Source: Carboxylicivirga fragile
Lineage (GTDB): Bacteria; Bacteroidota; Bacteroidia; Bacteroidales; Marinilabiliaceae
Assembly: GCA_025499625.1 (NCBI GenBank)
Contig: JAFMVD010000011.1
Span: forward strand, 62,001 to 126,000
DNA: 64,000 bases
Reading direction: 5' to 3'
Part shown: positions 44,390 through 53,565 of the stretch, piece after piece
Numbering within the stretch: position 1 is the stretch's first letter
Layout: each line of letters opens with the position of its first letter
Translations under genes and position numbers: made by a program
The notes under the pieces: model-generated
The model's database searches: none
Told to the model about the DNA's origin: nothing
What the model saw: only the letters and a program-made list of their open reading frames with translations

Positions 44390-44420
44390 ATGCATTTATC
44401 TAATTTGCGGATAAATGCAT
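44390..44420 (-). promoter_or_regulatory. carA leader hairpin (11-bp stem, T-run after it)
   Basis: ATGCATTTATC and GATAAATGCAT form an 11-base inverted repeat around a nine-base loop. On the carA strand it is followed by ATTTTTTC and lies between the TACCTTTG promoter box and the ATG at 44345, inside the roughly 95-base leader. It looks like an attenuator/terminator hairpin, or a protein-binding palindrome. Confidence 0.6.
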
Positions 44421-44445
44421 GCATATCGACTTTTATTATGCGCTT

Positions 44446-44453
44446 CAAAGGTA
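44446..44453 (-). promoter_or_regulatory. Candidate carA -7 box (TACCTTTG)
   Basis: Exact TAnnTTTG on the minus strand. Transcription would begin near 44439. The -33 position lacks a clear TTTG. Confidence 0.45.
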
Positions 44454-44522
44454 ATAATTATTTGCTTAATTGGCTAATTTTTCATGAATAAGCGCATATT
44501 TATAATTTAAATGAAATATTTA

Positions 44523-44536
44523 TGAATATATATGCA
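44523..44536. promoter_or_regulatory. Candidate ARG box near carA
   Basis: TGAAT-ATAT-ATGCA, one or two bases from the general ArgR operator TGAATwwwwATTCA. About 70 bases upstream of the carA -7 box and just past the gltA terminator. Related candidates occur at argH and argR. Confidence 0.4.
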
Positions 44537-44538
44537 AT

Positions 44539-44583
44539 AAAAAATGAGGGGCCGTTCAATCTCCCCCTTGAAACAGCCCCTCA
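44539..44583 (-). terminator. Terminator of the arg/pro operon after gltA
   Basis: On the minus strand TGAGGGGC pairs with GCCCCTCA, with an inner TTCAA/TTGAA pairing, followed by a T-run. It ends the operon about 20 bases after the gltA stop codon. Confidence 0.85.
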
Positions 44584-44602
44584 TACCCAATCAACAAAAT
44601 TC

Positions 44603-45943
44603 TTATCTATTCTCCATTTCCATGTATGGAATATGGTCGTGTACGTTTTTATATGCTGGTCTGATAATTCGTTTGCTCGAACCACACACTTCTTCGATGC
44701 GGTGAGCACACCATCCCGCAATGCGTGAAACTGCAAAAATTGGTGTGTAAATCTCCTTAGGTATTTGTAAACAATCGTAAACAAAGCCGCTGTAGAAATC
44801 GACATTCGGACAAATTACCTTGGCATTTTCACCCTTAAATTGATAAAATACTTCTGGTGCCAACTTCTCAATGGAAGCATAAAGATTAAACTCATCCAAT
44901 CGCCCCTTTTCGATGGCCAATGCCTTCGCTTTTTCCTTTAATAATACAGCGCGAGGATCGGAGTATGTGTAGATGGCATGGCCAATACCGTATATCTTAC
45001 CGGTATTATCAAAAGCCTTTTTATTCAATATCTTCAATAAATAGTCACTTACTTCTTTCTCGTCAGACCAATCGGAAACATTTGTTTTAATGTTTTCAAT
45101 CATGTCCATTACCTTTAGATTGGCGCCACCGTGTAGGCCACCTTTTAGTGAACCCAATGCAGCCGCAATAGCTGAATAAGTGTCGGTTTGTGCTGAGCTT
45201 ACAACCCTTGTTGTAAAGGATGAGTTATTCCCACCACCATGTTCGGCATGTATTACCAATGATAAATCAAGTAAATCAGCTTCTAACTTGGTGTAGTTAT
45301 CGCCCTTAAGCATGTAAAGAAAGTTCTCTGCTGCACTTAATCCCGGTTGTGGGTGGCGTATTACCAATGACTTACGTTGGTAGGAGTGACGCATTCCAAA
45401 ATAGGAGTAGGCTACAATTACTGGGAATTTCGCAATTAAACTGATTGACTGCTTAATGAGGTTTTCAGGAGAAAGATCCTCCGCTTTATCGTCGGCTGTG
45501 TATAAACCAAGAACAGAACGAGCCAGCATATTCATGATATCGCGACCTCGTAAGGATAGAATCATGTTTTTGGAAAAGAATGGTGGTAGTTCGCGCTCTG
45601 CTGATAATATGTCATCAAATTCTTTTAGCTCTGTATCGTCAGGAAGTTGTCCCGATAGTAAGAGGTAAGCTGTTTCTTCGAAACCATGACGCTTATTGTC
45701 TTGAAAACCTTGTACTAAATCCTTTAGCTCAACTCCTCTGTAGAATAGTTTTCCTTCTTTTGGAGTTATCTTTCCATCTGCTTTATCGTAACCTTCAACG
45801 TCGCCAATGGTGGTTAAACCAACAAGCACTCCTGAAAAATCGGCATTACGCAAGCCTCGTTTTACACTATAGGTGTCAAATAAGGTTTTATCGATGTTGC
45901 TTGATGTTTCTGCGTTTTGTGCTAATTTTTCAAATAATGTCAT
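44603..45943 (-). CDS. gltA: Citrate synthase
   Basis: Condenses oxaloacetate and acetyl-CoA to citrate. 446 residues, in the longer class used by Bacteroidota. Seen: GVLVGLTTIGDVEGYD near the N-terminus, the catalytic histidine region VIHAEHGGGNNSSFTTRVV, GGLHGGANLKVMDM, GKIYGIGHAIYTYSDPRA, and FYSGFVYDCLQIPKEIYTPIFAVSRIAGWCAHRIEE with the C-terminal aspartate/arginine residues. It is the last gene of the arg/pro cluster, 18 bases after argH, and is followed by a terminator. Its product leads to 2-oxoglutarate and glutamate, the precursor for both pathways encoded upstream. Confidence 0.93.
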   Translation of the reverse strand: MTLFEKLAQNAETSSNIDKTLFDTYSVKRGLRNADFSGVLVGLTTIGDVEGYDKADGKITPKEGKLFYRGVELKDLVQGFQDNKRHGFEETAYLLLSGQLPDDTELKEFDDILSAERELPPFFSKNMILSLRGRDIMNMLARSVLGLYTADDKAEDLSPENLIKQSISLIAKFPVIVAYSYFGMRHSYQRKSLVIRHPQPGLSAAENFLYMLKGDNYTKLEADLLDLSLVIHAEHGGGNNSSFTTRVVSSAQTDTYSAIAAALGSLKGGLHGGANLKVMDMIENIKTNVSDWSDEKEVSDYLLKILNKKAFDNTGKIYGIGHAIYTYSDPRAVLLKEKAKALAIEKGRLDEFNLYASIEKLAPEVFYQFKGENAKVICPNVDFYSGFVYDCLQIPKEIYTPIFAVSRIAGWCAHRIEEVCGSSKRIIRPAYKNVHDHIPYMEMENR

Positions 45944-45961
45944 TCAATTTAAGTTTTATGG

Positions 45962-47293
45962 TTATCGAATTAGTTTGTCAATGGCATCGGCCACTTGGTT
46001 AAAACTGAATTCGTTAATTACTTTGTCTTTCTTTTTACTAATCTCTTTGGTGCACAAATTACCTATCGATCCTTCGTGTGTATGCTTTACCTGGCAATCC
46101 GTCTTGAAGAGATCATTATTAATCTGTTCACCAATCTGTTTATAGGCATCTCTGAATGGTACACCTTGTAAAACTAATTTATTCACTTCCTCTACACTAA
46201 ATGCCAGGCGATAGCGTTCATCGTTCATTATCTCATCCTTCACTTCGATGTTTTCGATGGCAAAGGTGGCAATCTCCAAACAACTAATGATTTCTTCAAA
46301 AGCTGGTATAAACTGCTCCTTTATCAATTGCAAATCACGAAAGTAGCCAGTTGGCAAGTTGGCAGTAATCATGCTAATGCTTTCGGGCAAAGCCTGAATT
46401 CGGTTGCATCGTGCGCGTAGCAATTCAAATACATCCGGATTCTTTTTGTGCGGCATTATGCTCGAACCAGTTGTTAACTCATCTGGTAACTTCAGAAAAG
46501 CAAAATTCTGACTCGTGTACAAGCATCCATCAATGGCTAGTTTTCCAACCGTTTGTGCAATGGATGATAAAGCATAGGCAATAGTTCGTTCCATTTTCCC
46601 ACGACCCATTTGGGCATAAACCACATTGTAGTTTAAATCGTCGAAACCAAGCAACTTTGTAGTTAGCGTACGATCAAGCGGAAAGGATGATCCATAACCA
46701 GCCGCAGCTCCCAAAGGATTTTGATTAGCCGTTTTCCAGGCTGCCAATACCATGTGTAAGTCATCAACCAAACTTTCAGCAAAAGCACCAAACCACAAAC
46801 CAAAGGACGATGGCATAGCAACTTGCAAATGCGTATAGCCCGGAATGAGCACATCTTTGTGTTGTTCGCTCTTTTGTTGCAATACCTTAAACAACTTGTT
46901 TACTGCTTCAACCACATCATGAATGCGATGGCGAGAAAAAAGTTTTAAATCGAGTAATACCTGATCGTTTCGTGATCGCCCACTGTGTACCTTTTTACCA
47001 GTGTCACCAAGTTTTTGTGTCAATAAAAGTTCAACTTGCGAATGCACATCTTCCACTCCATCCTCAATGGTGAAATCGCCAGCCTGTGCTTTTTTATATA
47101 AATCCTTTAGTTCTTTTAATAGAGCATCTAAATCTGCTTTATTTAAGAGGCCAACATTTTCAAGCATTGTGATGTGTGCCATGGTACCCATAATATCGAA
47201 GGGTGCCAGATAAACATCCAATTCACGATCGCGTCCCACCGTGAATTCTTCAATCTTTTTATTTACCGATGTTCCTTTATCCCATAATTTCAT
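45962..47293 (-). CDS. argH: Argininosuccinate lyase
   Basis: ArgH splits argininosuccinate into arginine and fumarate, the last step of the pathway. 443 residues, fumarase/aspartase fold. Seen: N-terminal MKLWDKGTSVNKKIEEFTVGRD, HSGRSRNDQVLLDLKLF, HLQVAMPSSFGLWFGAF and the signature GSSIMPHKKNPDVFELLRARCN. The catalytic serine is in the GSSIMPHKKNPD loop. Preceded by a 175-base gap with a promoter and an ARG-like box, so it can be expressed apart from the genes upstream. Confidence 0.95.
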   Translation of the reverse strand: MKLWDKGTSVNKKIEEFTVGRDRELDVYLAPFDIMGTMAHITMLENVGLLNKADLDALLKELKDLYKKAQAGDFTIEDGVEDVHSQVELLLTQKLGDTGKKVHSGRSRNDQVLLDLKLFSRHRIHDVVEAVNKLFKVLQQKSEQHKDVLIPGYTHLQVAMPSSFGLWFGAFAESLVDDLHMVLAAWKTANQNPLGAAAGYGSSFPLDRTLTTKLLGFDDLNYNVVYAQMGRGKMERTIAYALSSIAQTVGKLAIDGCLYTSQNFAFLKLPDELTTGSSIMPHKKNPDVFELLRARCNRIQALPESISMITANLPTGYFRDLQLIKEQFIPAFEEIISCLEIATFAIENIEVKDEIMNDERYRLAFSVEEVNKLVLQGVPFRDAYKQIGEQINNDLFKTDCQVKHTHEGSIGNLCTKEISKKKDKVINEFSFNQVADAIDKLIR

Positions 47294-47333
47294 AACGAAT
47301 TACTTTATAGAGTAGATAAAAAGTGAAGATGAT

Positions 47334-47347
47334 TGAATAAATATTCC
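47334..47347. promoter_or_regulatory. Candidate ARG box before argH
   Basis: TGAAT-AAAT-ATTCC: four A/T spacer bases between TGAAT and ATTC, one base short of the ArgR consensus. It lies in the leader, between the argH promoter box and the start codon. Confidence 0.5.
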
Positions 47348-47385
47348 TAATTGTAAATATTTAAAGGGTATTTATTTCAATTCGA

Positions 47386-47416
47386 CAAATATATTCACTT
47401 TTAGTAATAAATTAAA
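47386..47416 (-). promoter_or_regulatory. argH promoter (TTTA-N19-TATATTTG)
   Basis: On the minus strand TTTA (one base from TTTG), a 19-base spacer and TATATTTG (47386-47393). The transcript would begin near 47379, leaving an 86-base leader that contains the ARG box. Confidence 0.6.
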
Positions 47417-47468
47417 ATTTACTGATGTATATTTATGACTTATGTCATTAATTTGTAATGTTTATAAA

Positions 47469-48536
47469 CTACTTTATTTCTAGTTTGTCTAACATTTTTA
47501 CATAGATAGCCACGCCTTCTCTTATCTCATTTAAATAAATGTATTCATCAGGCGTGTGCGAACGAGCCGAGTCGCCGGGACCCATTTTTAAAGTTGTGAA
47601 GTCCATCACTGCCTGATCGGATGTGGTAGGAGATCCGTAATGATTACGCCCAAGCTCAATACCTCTTTCTACAAGAGGGTGGTCAATGGGAATGGACGAA
47701 CTATTGATACGATAGGAACGAGCTTTAACATCACAATCAACTTCCTTAGCTATTAATTGATGTAACTCCTTGTTGGAGTAACATTCGTTTAGGCGAACAT
47801 CTACGACAAATTTGCAGCTATCAGGTACAACATTGTGTTGATTACCAGCCGATATTTGGGTGACGGTCATTTTTACTTTACCAAGATGAGGCGATACTTT
47901 TGGGAATTCATAGGTTTGAAACCAAGCGATATCTGACATTGCTTTGTAAAGCGCGTTTTCACCTTCATCGCGAGCGGCATGGCCAGTTTTGCCATGTGCT
48001 TCACAATCAAGTACGAGTAAGCCCTTTTCGGCAACAGCCATTTCCATTTGTGTGGGTTCGCCTACAATGCCCAGGTCAATTTTGCCTAGTTGGTCAAGAA
48101 TGGAAGCTACGCCGTTGACACCTGAAATTTCTTCCTCAGCAGTTGCTGCAAAAACCAGATTGTAATCCTGTTCAGTGTCTTTGAGGCACAAAAAAGTAGC
48201 CATTAATGCAACTAATGGCCCACCTGCATCATTGCTCCCAAGTCCTGTAAGTTTATCACCTTCAAGAGTTGCAGCAAAAGGGTCGTAGGTCCACTTTGAA
48301 GAGGGTTTAACTGTATCGAGGTGAGAATTGAGTAGTATGCTTGGTAATTCAGGGTTTGGTTTTTTAGCCCAGCACCAGATGTTATTATTGCTGCGATTTA
48401 CATTTAGGCCTTTAGAGCTTAAATACCTTGACATTAATTCAAGCACCTTATCTTCATTTCTACTGAATGATTCGGTTGTGATGAGTTGCTTTAGAAGCTC
48501 AATGGCTTCATCTGTATATTGCTCTATATTTAGCAT
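47469..48536 (-). CDS. argE: M20 metallopeptidase, N-acylornithine deacylase (ArgE-like)
   Basis: 355-residue M20 family enzyme. Metal-binding pieces: LLNSHLDTVKPS (first His-Asp), GLGSNDAGGPLVALMA and ATAEEEISGVNGVASI with the catalytic Glu pair, plus a dimerisation lid domain (about residues 165-275) and a final GPGDSARSHTPDEYI. Placed next to argB it is expected to remove the acyl group from the ornithine/citrulline intermediate: acetyl in most organisms, succinyl in Bacteroidota with SOTCase. Which acyl group, and whether acyl-citrulline is the substrate, is inference from the ArgF' type. Confidence 0.82.
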   Translation of the reverse strand: MLNIEQYTDEAIELLKQLITTESFSRNEDKVLELMSRYLSSKGLNVNRSNNNIWCWAKKPNPELPSILLNSHLDTVKPSSKWTYDPFAATLEGDKLTGLGSNDAGGPLVALMATFLCLKDTEQDYNLVFAATAEEEISGVNGVASILDQLGKIDLGIVGEPTQMEMAVAEKGLLVLDCEAHGKTGHAARDEGENALYKAMSDIAWFQTYEFPKVSPHLGKVKMTVTQISAGNQHNVVPDSCKFVVDVRLNECYSNKELHQLIAKEVDCDVKARSYRINSSSIPIDHPLVERGIELGRNHYGSPTTSDQAVMDFTTLKMGPGDSARSHTPDEYIYLNEIREGVAIYVKMLDKLEIK

Positions 48537-48554
48537 TCTTATTGGTTGTGGTAA

Positions 48555-49334
48555 TTATAATTCGAGTTGTGTGCCTTTAGAAAAGCCATTCTTGAGGCCT
48601 TCAGAATTGGAAATCAGAACTTGCTTAACACCATGTTTCAAAGCTGAAAACCCATTGTCGAGTTTCGGAATCATGCCATCAGAAATAGTGCCGTCATCTT
48701 TATAAGTTTGGTAAAGTTCTGTATTCAAATTTGTAATGACTGAGTTATCATTGTTCGGATCAGTTAGTACGCCACTTTTCTCAAAACAATAGGCCAACTG
48801 AACACTAAAGTCCATGGCAAATGCTTTTGCCAATTCGGCGGCTATGGTGTCAGCATTGGTATTTAATAGTTGGCCCTTGCCATCATGGGTGAGTGGTGCA
48901 ATTACTGGAATTACCTCATTTTTGATTAAGTCGTTAAGCTGTTCTGTGTTAACTGATGTAACATCACCCACATAACCATAATCCACATCTTTAACTTCGC
49001 GTTTCTTGGCTCTAATTAAATCAAGATCAGCTCCGCAAAGGCCAATGGCCGATTTGTTAAGGGTCTGTAGTTGAGCCACAATATTTTTATTTACTAAGCC
49101 GCCATAAACCATTACCACTACGTTAAGAGTGTCGGTATCTGTAATGCGTCGGCCATCTACCATCTTAGTCTCAATGCCTAATTTTTCGGCTATGGCGGTT
49201 GCTGAGCGCCCACCTCCATGTACAAGAATTTTGTGCCCGGCTATTTTTGAAAAGTCCTGGATGAAGGTTTCGAGGCTTTCGGCGTTTTCAACCACTTTAC
49301 CTCCAACTTTGATTATCGTAAGACGTTCTTGCAT
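48555..49334 (-). CDS. argB: N-acylglutamate kinase
   Basis: ArgB phosphorylates N-acetylglutamate, or here perhaps N-succinylglutamate, on the gamma-carboxyl. Amino-acid kinase fold with IIKVGGKVV-type N-terminus (TIIKVGGKVVE), VHGGGRSATAIAEKLG, GADLDLIRAKKR, NADTIAAELAKAF, and PKLDNGFSALKHGVKQVLI. 259 residues is usual for the arginine-insensitive, non-feedback class. Overlaps argF' by a single base at 49334, so translation is coupled. Confidence 0.93.
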   Translation of the reverse strand: MQERLTIIKVGGKVVENAESLETFIQDFSKIAGHKILVHGGGRSATAIAEKLGIETKMVDGRRITDTDTLNVVVMVYGGLVNKNIVAQLQTLNKSAIGLCGADLDLIRAKKREVKDVDYGYVGDVTSVNTEQLNDLIKNEVIPVIAPLTHDGKGQLLNTNADTIAAELAKAFAMDFSVQLAYCFEKSGVLTDPNNDNSVITNLNTELYQTYKDDGTISDGMIPKLDNGFSALKHGVKQVLISNSEGLKNGFSKGTQLEL

Positions 49335-50290
49335 TAGTCTTGATTTAAATTTTCGAGCATTCGTTTAATCACAACCTGAGCTGATACTTCTCTGTTAGCT
49401 GCTTCATCAATTACAATGCTGTTTTCACTATCAATCACTTCGTCGCTTACAATCATGTTTCGTCGAACAGGCAGGCAGTGCATGAATTTGGCATTGTTTG
49501 TTAATTTCATTTTTTCTTCATCAACTGTCCAGGAGCGATCTTTGCTTAAAATCTGTCCATATTCGGAATAGGATGCCCAGTTTTTAGCATAGATGAAGTC
49601 TGCATTTTCAAAAGCTTTATTCTGATCATACTCGATTGTAGCACCATTGCTAAATTCAGGAGCCAACTCATAACCCTTGGGGTGCGTAATTACGAACTCA
49701 ACATCGGCTTTCTTCATCCACTCAGCAAATGAATTTGGTACAGCCTGTGGCAGTGCTCGTGGGTGTGGTGCCCAGGTTAGTACGACTTTTGGGCGTGCCT
49801 TGGTTTTGTATTCTTCAATGGTAAATAAATCGGCAAAGGCTTGCAAAGGATGGCGTGTAGCACTTTCCATGCTGATAACCGGTACACCTGCAAATTCGAT
49901 AAACTGGTTTAGAATGTTTTCTTCATAATCAGCTTTTTTATCTTCGAATGTTGCAAATGAGCGAACCGCAATGATATCGCAATAACGACCAATGACTGGT
50001 ACAGCTTCACGCAAATGCTCAGGTTTGTCGCCATCCATTATCACGCCGAACTCACTTTCCAACTTCCAACCATCCTTATTGACATCCAGAACGATGACAT
50101 TCATGCCAAGGTTCATAGCTGCTTTTTGAGTGCTTAATCTGGTACGCAGGCTTGAATTAAAAAAGATCAGAATAATGGTTTTATTCTTACCAAGAGTGTC
50201 CCAGGCATATGGTGTGCGTTTAACTTCTTTGGCCTCTTGTAAAGCTTGACTTAAATCGCCTATATCGTCAACGGTTAAATATCTCTTCAT
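49334..50290 (-). CDS. argF': N-succinyl-L-ornithine carbamoyltransferase (ArgF')
   Basis: The 318-residue enzyme is a carbamoyltransferase with FFNSSLRTRLSTQKAAMN for carbamoyl phosphate and HCLPVRRNMIVSDEVID at the C-terminus. The loop that selects the acyl-ornithine reads VIMDGDKPEH. Counting from the start codon, the proline falls exactly at residue 90. Shi and co-workers showed that Pro90 versus Glu92 decides between the Bacteroides fragilis succinylornithine enzyme and the Xanthomonas acetylornithine enzyme, so this one should use N-succinylornithine. It would not use ornithine itself. It overlaps argB by one base. Confidence 0.9.
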   Translation of the reverse strand: MKRYLTVDDIGDLSQALQEAKEVKRTPYAWDTLGKNKTIILIFFNSSLRTRLSTQKAAMNLGMNVIVLDVNKDGWKLESEFGVIMDGDKPEHLREAVPVIGRYCDIIAVRSFATFEDKKADYEENILNQFIEFAGVPVISMESATRHPLQAFADLFTIEEYKTKARPKVVLTWAPHPRALPQAVPNSFAEWMKKADVEFVITHPKGYELAPEFSNGATIEYDQNKAFENADFIYAKNWASYSEYGQILSKDRSWTVDEEKMKLTNNAKFMHCLPVRRNMIVSDEVIDSENSIVIDEAANREVSAQVVIKRMLENLNQD

Positions 50291-50314
50291 GATGGTATGT
50301 TTTACTTTTGTGGT

Positions 50315-51559
50315 TTAATCTCTAATTTGTCCCTCTCCACGAACGATCCATTTATAACTGCAAAGTTCGTTTAATCCCATTGGACCGCGAGCGTGCAATT
50401 TTTGGGTGCTAATGCCTATTTCAGCCCCAAGACCAAACTGAGCCCCATCGGTAAAGGCTGTGCTGGAGTTGACATACAAGGCCGCTGCATCTACTTCATT
50501 TAAGTAGCGTTCAATTCTATCTGCGTCAGTGGCAATAATAGCCTCGCTATGTTTTGAGCTATATTTGTATATATGATCGAGAGCTTCGGTTAAGGTATCA
50601 ATGGTTTTAATCGACATTTTGTAATCCAAAAATTCAGTGCCAAAATCTTCAGGTTTAGCTTTTTCTAAGAGATTTTTCGGGTACAGAGAATCAAGTTTAT
50701 TATAGGCTCTCTCGTCTGCATAGATTTGGACTTGTTTTTTTGCCAACTCGTGAACCAAAATTGGCAGATCGTTAATTCTGTTGCTGTGTATAAGTAAACA
50801 GTCAAGCGCATTACAAACGCTCACGCGCCTTGTCTTGGCATTGAGTACGATTTTTTTTCCCGTATCCAGATCGGCAGATTTATCGAAATAAGTGTGCACA
50901 ATCCCTGCACCAGTTTCAATTACAGGAATTTTCGCGTTATCGCGAACTGAATTAATTAGACTTTGTGAACCTCTTGGAATGAGTACATCAACTTTGCCAA
51001 CTGCATTCATCAACTCTGTGCTTGCAAGTCGATCGCTTGGTAGAAGTTGAATGATATCAGGATCAACGCCAAGGCTTTTAAGAACGTTTTTGATGATTCG
51101 AACCAGTTCTGTGTTACTGTTTTCTGCATCGCTTCCACCCTTTAGTACACAGGCATTACCTGAGCGCAGGCACAAGGCAAATACATCAATGGTAACATTA
51201 GGGCGAGCTTCGTATATGATACCAATTACGCCAAGAGGTACGCGTACTTTTTCGAGATTGAGACCATTTGCGAGAGTTCTTTTTTCAAGGCTCTCGCCAA
51301 CAGGTACGGGCAATTCTGAAATAGAAACTAGGTCGTGTGATATTAATTCCAAGCGCTCGCGCGATAGCTTTAAACGATCATATCGTGGATCGCTTTTATC
51401 CATTTTATTTAAATCAAGCAGATTAGCCTCAAGTATTTTGGACTTCTCAACCAGGATAGCCTTACTCAACGATTTAAGAATCATTTCGGTTTGCTCTGCG
51501 TCAAGTTTTGGCATGCTACGTGAAGCCTGTTTTACTTTTTGAAAATAATTGTCGTACAT
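50315..51559 (-). CDS. proA: Gamma-glutamyl phosphate reductase
   Basis: Reduces glutamyl 5-phosphate to the semialdehyde in proline synthesis, aldehyde dehydrogenase-like fold with NADPH. 414 residues. Seen: [60 protein letters not shown] with the catalytic cysteine, and [23 protein letters not shown]. 24 bases after argF' and 11 before proB in transcript order, within the arg/pro block. Confidence 0.95.
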   Translation of the reverse strand: MYDNYFQKVKQASRSMPKLDAEQTEMILKSLSKAILVEKSKILEANLLDLNKMDKSDPRYDRLKLSRERLELISHDLVSISELPVPVGESLEKRTLANGLNLEKVRVPLGVIGIIYEARPNVTIDVFALCLRSGNACVLKGGSDAENSNTELVRIIKNVLKSLGVDPDIIQLLPSDRLASTELMNAVGKVDVLIPRGSQSLINSVRDNAKIPVIETGAGIVHTYFDKSADLDTGKKIVLNAKTRRVSVCNALDCLLIHSNRINDLPILVHELAKKQVQIYADERAYNKLDSLYPKNLLEKAKPEDFGTEFLDYKMSIKTIDTLTEALDHIYKYSSKHSEAIIATDADRIERYLNEVDAAALYVNSSTAFTDGAQFGLGAEIGISTQKLHARGPMGLNELCSYKWIVRGEGQIRD

Positions 51560-51569
51560 ATTGTTTGTA

Positions 51570-52664
51570 TTAAGGCTCAGTAATTAGTTCAGGATAGAGG
51601 TATAGGTAGTCGTAATGAACGAGGGGTTTATACTTTTTATCGTGTTTATGTTTTTCTGCTTTGTCGATGTCGTATGCAGCTTTTCCAATGCCAATGGTTT
51701 GTTTTTCTGTATTTAATATGCGTACCAAATCACCTTTTTTGAAACCGCCATTAATGGCTGTGATTCCTGCTAAAAGTAGGCTGGTAGCTTTGGGCGAATA
51801 CAGAGCTTGTAGTGCGCCCTCATTAATTGTGATTTCAGCTTTGGTAAAACCTTCGGAATAGGCAATCCATTGTTTTATGGCCGGGCTTGGCTCACTTGCT
51901 TCGAAGTGGGTATGGACAACCTTTTCAGATTGATCCAATAGGCTCAATAGAATATTGTCAATGGTGCCATTGGCAATGTGCACATTAATTCCTGATGCGG
52001 CTGTTTTCTTAGCTATGTTGCACTTGGTTAGCATACCACCTCGCCCAAAGTCTGATTTATTGGTTGAGATATATTTGGCTAAATCTGTATCCTTATGGTT
52101 TATATTTTCAATGACCTTTGATTCAGCTAAATCAGGATGTCCATTGTAAATGCCGTTAATATTAGATAGAATAATTAGCCCCTGACAGGCCATCATCGAA
52201 GCCATCATGCCACTCAATTCATCATTATCGGTGAACATGAGTGCGGTAACCGAAACAGCATCGTTTTCATTAACAATTGGGATGACATTGTTCTGCCACA
52301 GCGCATTTACACAATTCTTCATGTTTAAGTAATGCTCACGCGTTCTAAAATCTTCCTTTGTTACAAGCACCTGCGCCACTTGAATATTGTGTTTTGCAAA
52401 GAGTTCGGCATAAAGGTTAATAAGTTTTACCTGGCCAATGGAACTTAATAGTTGACGTTGCGAAACGCGATCCAGCTTTTTATCAATAGATATTAATCCA
52501 CGCGCTGAAGCAACAGCTCCGGATGAAACCAATACTACTTTCTTACCCGAGTTATGCAACTGAGCGATTTGTTCAACAAGCTGGTTTACCCGTTGACGAT
52601 TTAATCCGCCTTCGGAGTTAGCCAACACATTTGAACCAATTTTTATGGTCAATTTGTTGTACAT
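51570..52664 (-). CDS. proB: Glutamate 5-kinase
   Basis: First enzyme of proline synthesis, transferring phosphate from ATP to glutamate. The amino-acid kinase domain includes [30 protein letters not shown] and NENDAVSV. Residues about 275-355 form the RNA-binding PUA-like domain, which in this family tunes feedback inhibition. 364 residues is the PUA-containing type. Only four bases separate it from proC. Confidence 0.95.
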   Translation of the reverse strand: MYNKLTIKIGSNVLANSEGGLNRQRVNQLVEQIAQLHNSGKKVVLVSSGAVASARGLISIDKKLDRVSQRQLLSSIGQVKLINLYAELFAKHNIQVAQVLVTKEDFRTREHYLNMKNCVNALWQNNVIPIVNENDAVSVTALMFTDNDELSGMMASMMACQGLIILSNINGIYNGHPDLAESKVIENINHKDTDLAKYISTNKSDFGRGGMLTKCNIAKKTAASGINVHIANGTIDNILLSLLDQSEKVVHTHFEASEPSPAIKQWIAYSEGFTKAEITINEGALQALYSPKATSLLLAGITAINGGFKKGDLVRILNTEKQTIGIGKAAYDIDKAEKHKHDKKYKPLVHYDYLYLYPELITEP

Positions 52665-52668
52665 AGTA

Positions 52669-53469
52669 TTATTTGCCGTTTTCTATTTTATTAAATGAGG
52701 TTAATAAACCTTTGATCAAGGACGAACTAAAACCTTGGTGCTCCATTTCATTTAATCCAGAAATGGTAACGCCTCGTGGAGTAGTTACTTTGTCAATTTC
52801 ATCTTCGGGATGATTGCCTTTCTGGATGAGTAGATCGGCGGCACCTTTAACTGTTTGTGCCGCAATTTGAAGAGCTAATCTAGAGCCAAAGCCAATTTCG
52901 ATACCTCCTTGGGTAGCCGCGCGAATGAAACGCATGGCATAGGCTATTCCACAAGCAGCTAGTACCGTTGAGGCTGCCATTAATTCTTCAGGAACAATGA
53001 GTGCCTGCCCCATTTGACGAAATAGTTCCAATACAATTTCGTCTTGCTCTTCTTTGGCATTATATGAAGAAATACATGTCATTGATTCGCCAATTTCAAC
53101 AGCTGTATTTGGCATTGCTCTGAATATAGGCAGTTGAATTCCACAGAATGAATGAATTTGTTCTGAATCAACACCTGTAGCGAGCGAAACAACAATCGTA
53201 TCTGCTTTTAAAGCTGGTTTGATTTCTTGTACAATGGCTTCTAACTGATAGGGTTTAACAGCAAGAAGAATGATGTCAGCATTCTGCGAAGCTTCTAAAT
53301 TGTTCTTGGTAATAACTACACCTTTTTCTTTAAAATCAGATAATAAATTGGTGCGTCGGCGTGTAATAGTGAGCTGAGAGGGTTTGAATAAACCTTTATC
53401 AAGTATACCTGCAGCTATTGCAGAACCTAAATTTCCACCACCTATGATAACTAATTTATCTGCTTTCAT
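52669..53469 (-). CDS. proC: Pyrroline-5-carboxylate reductase
   Basis: Reduces pyrroline-5-carboxylate to proline with NAD(P)H. 266 residues, N-terminal Rossmann motif IIGGGNLGSAIAAGIL, then ADIILLAVKPYQ, RAMPNTAVEIGESMT and the C-terminal helical dimer domain with TPRGVTISGLNEMEHQGF. First of the three pro genes in transcript order, after the NUMOD4 gene and a 96-base gap. Confidence 0.95.
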   Translation of the reverse strand: MKADKLVIIGGGNLGSAIAAGILDKGLFKPSQLTITRRRTNLLSDFKEKGVVITKNNLEASQNADIILLAVKPYQLEAIVQEIKPALKADTIVVSLATGVDSEQIHSFCGIQLPIFRAMPNTAVEIGESMTCISSYNAKEEQDEIVLELFRQMGQALIVPEELMAASTVLAACGIAYAMRFIRAATQGGIEIGFGSRLALQIAAQTVKGAADLLIQKGNHPEDEIDKVTTPRGVTISGLNEMEHQGFSSSLIKGLLTSFNKIENGK

Positions 53470-53565
53470 AATTCGATTTTTTGGAAAATAAATGTGTCAT
53501 TTTATCATTGAGAAACCCAATGCGCTTATAAATTTACACAAAACTCCCAAAAAATCGTTAGAAAG

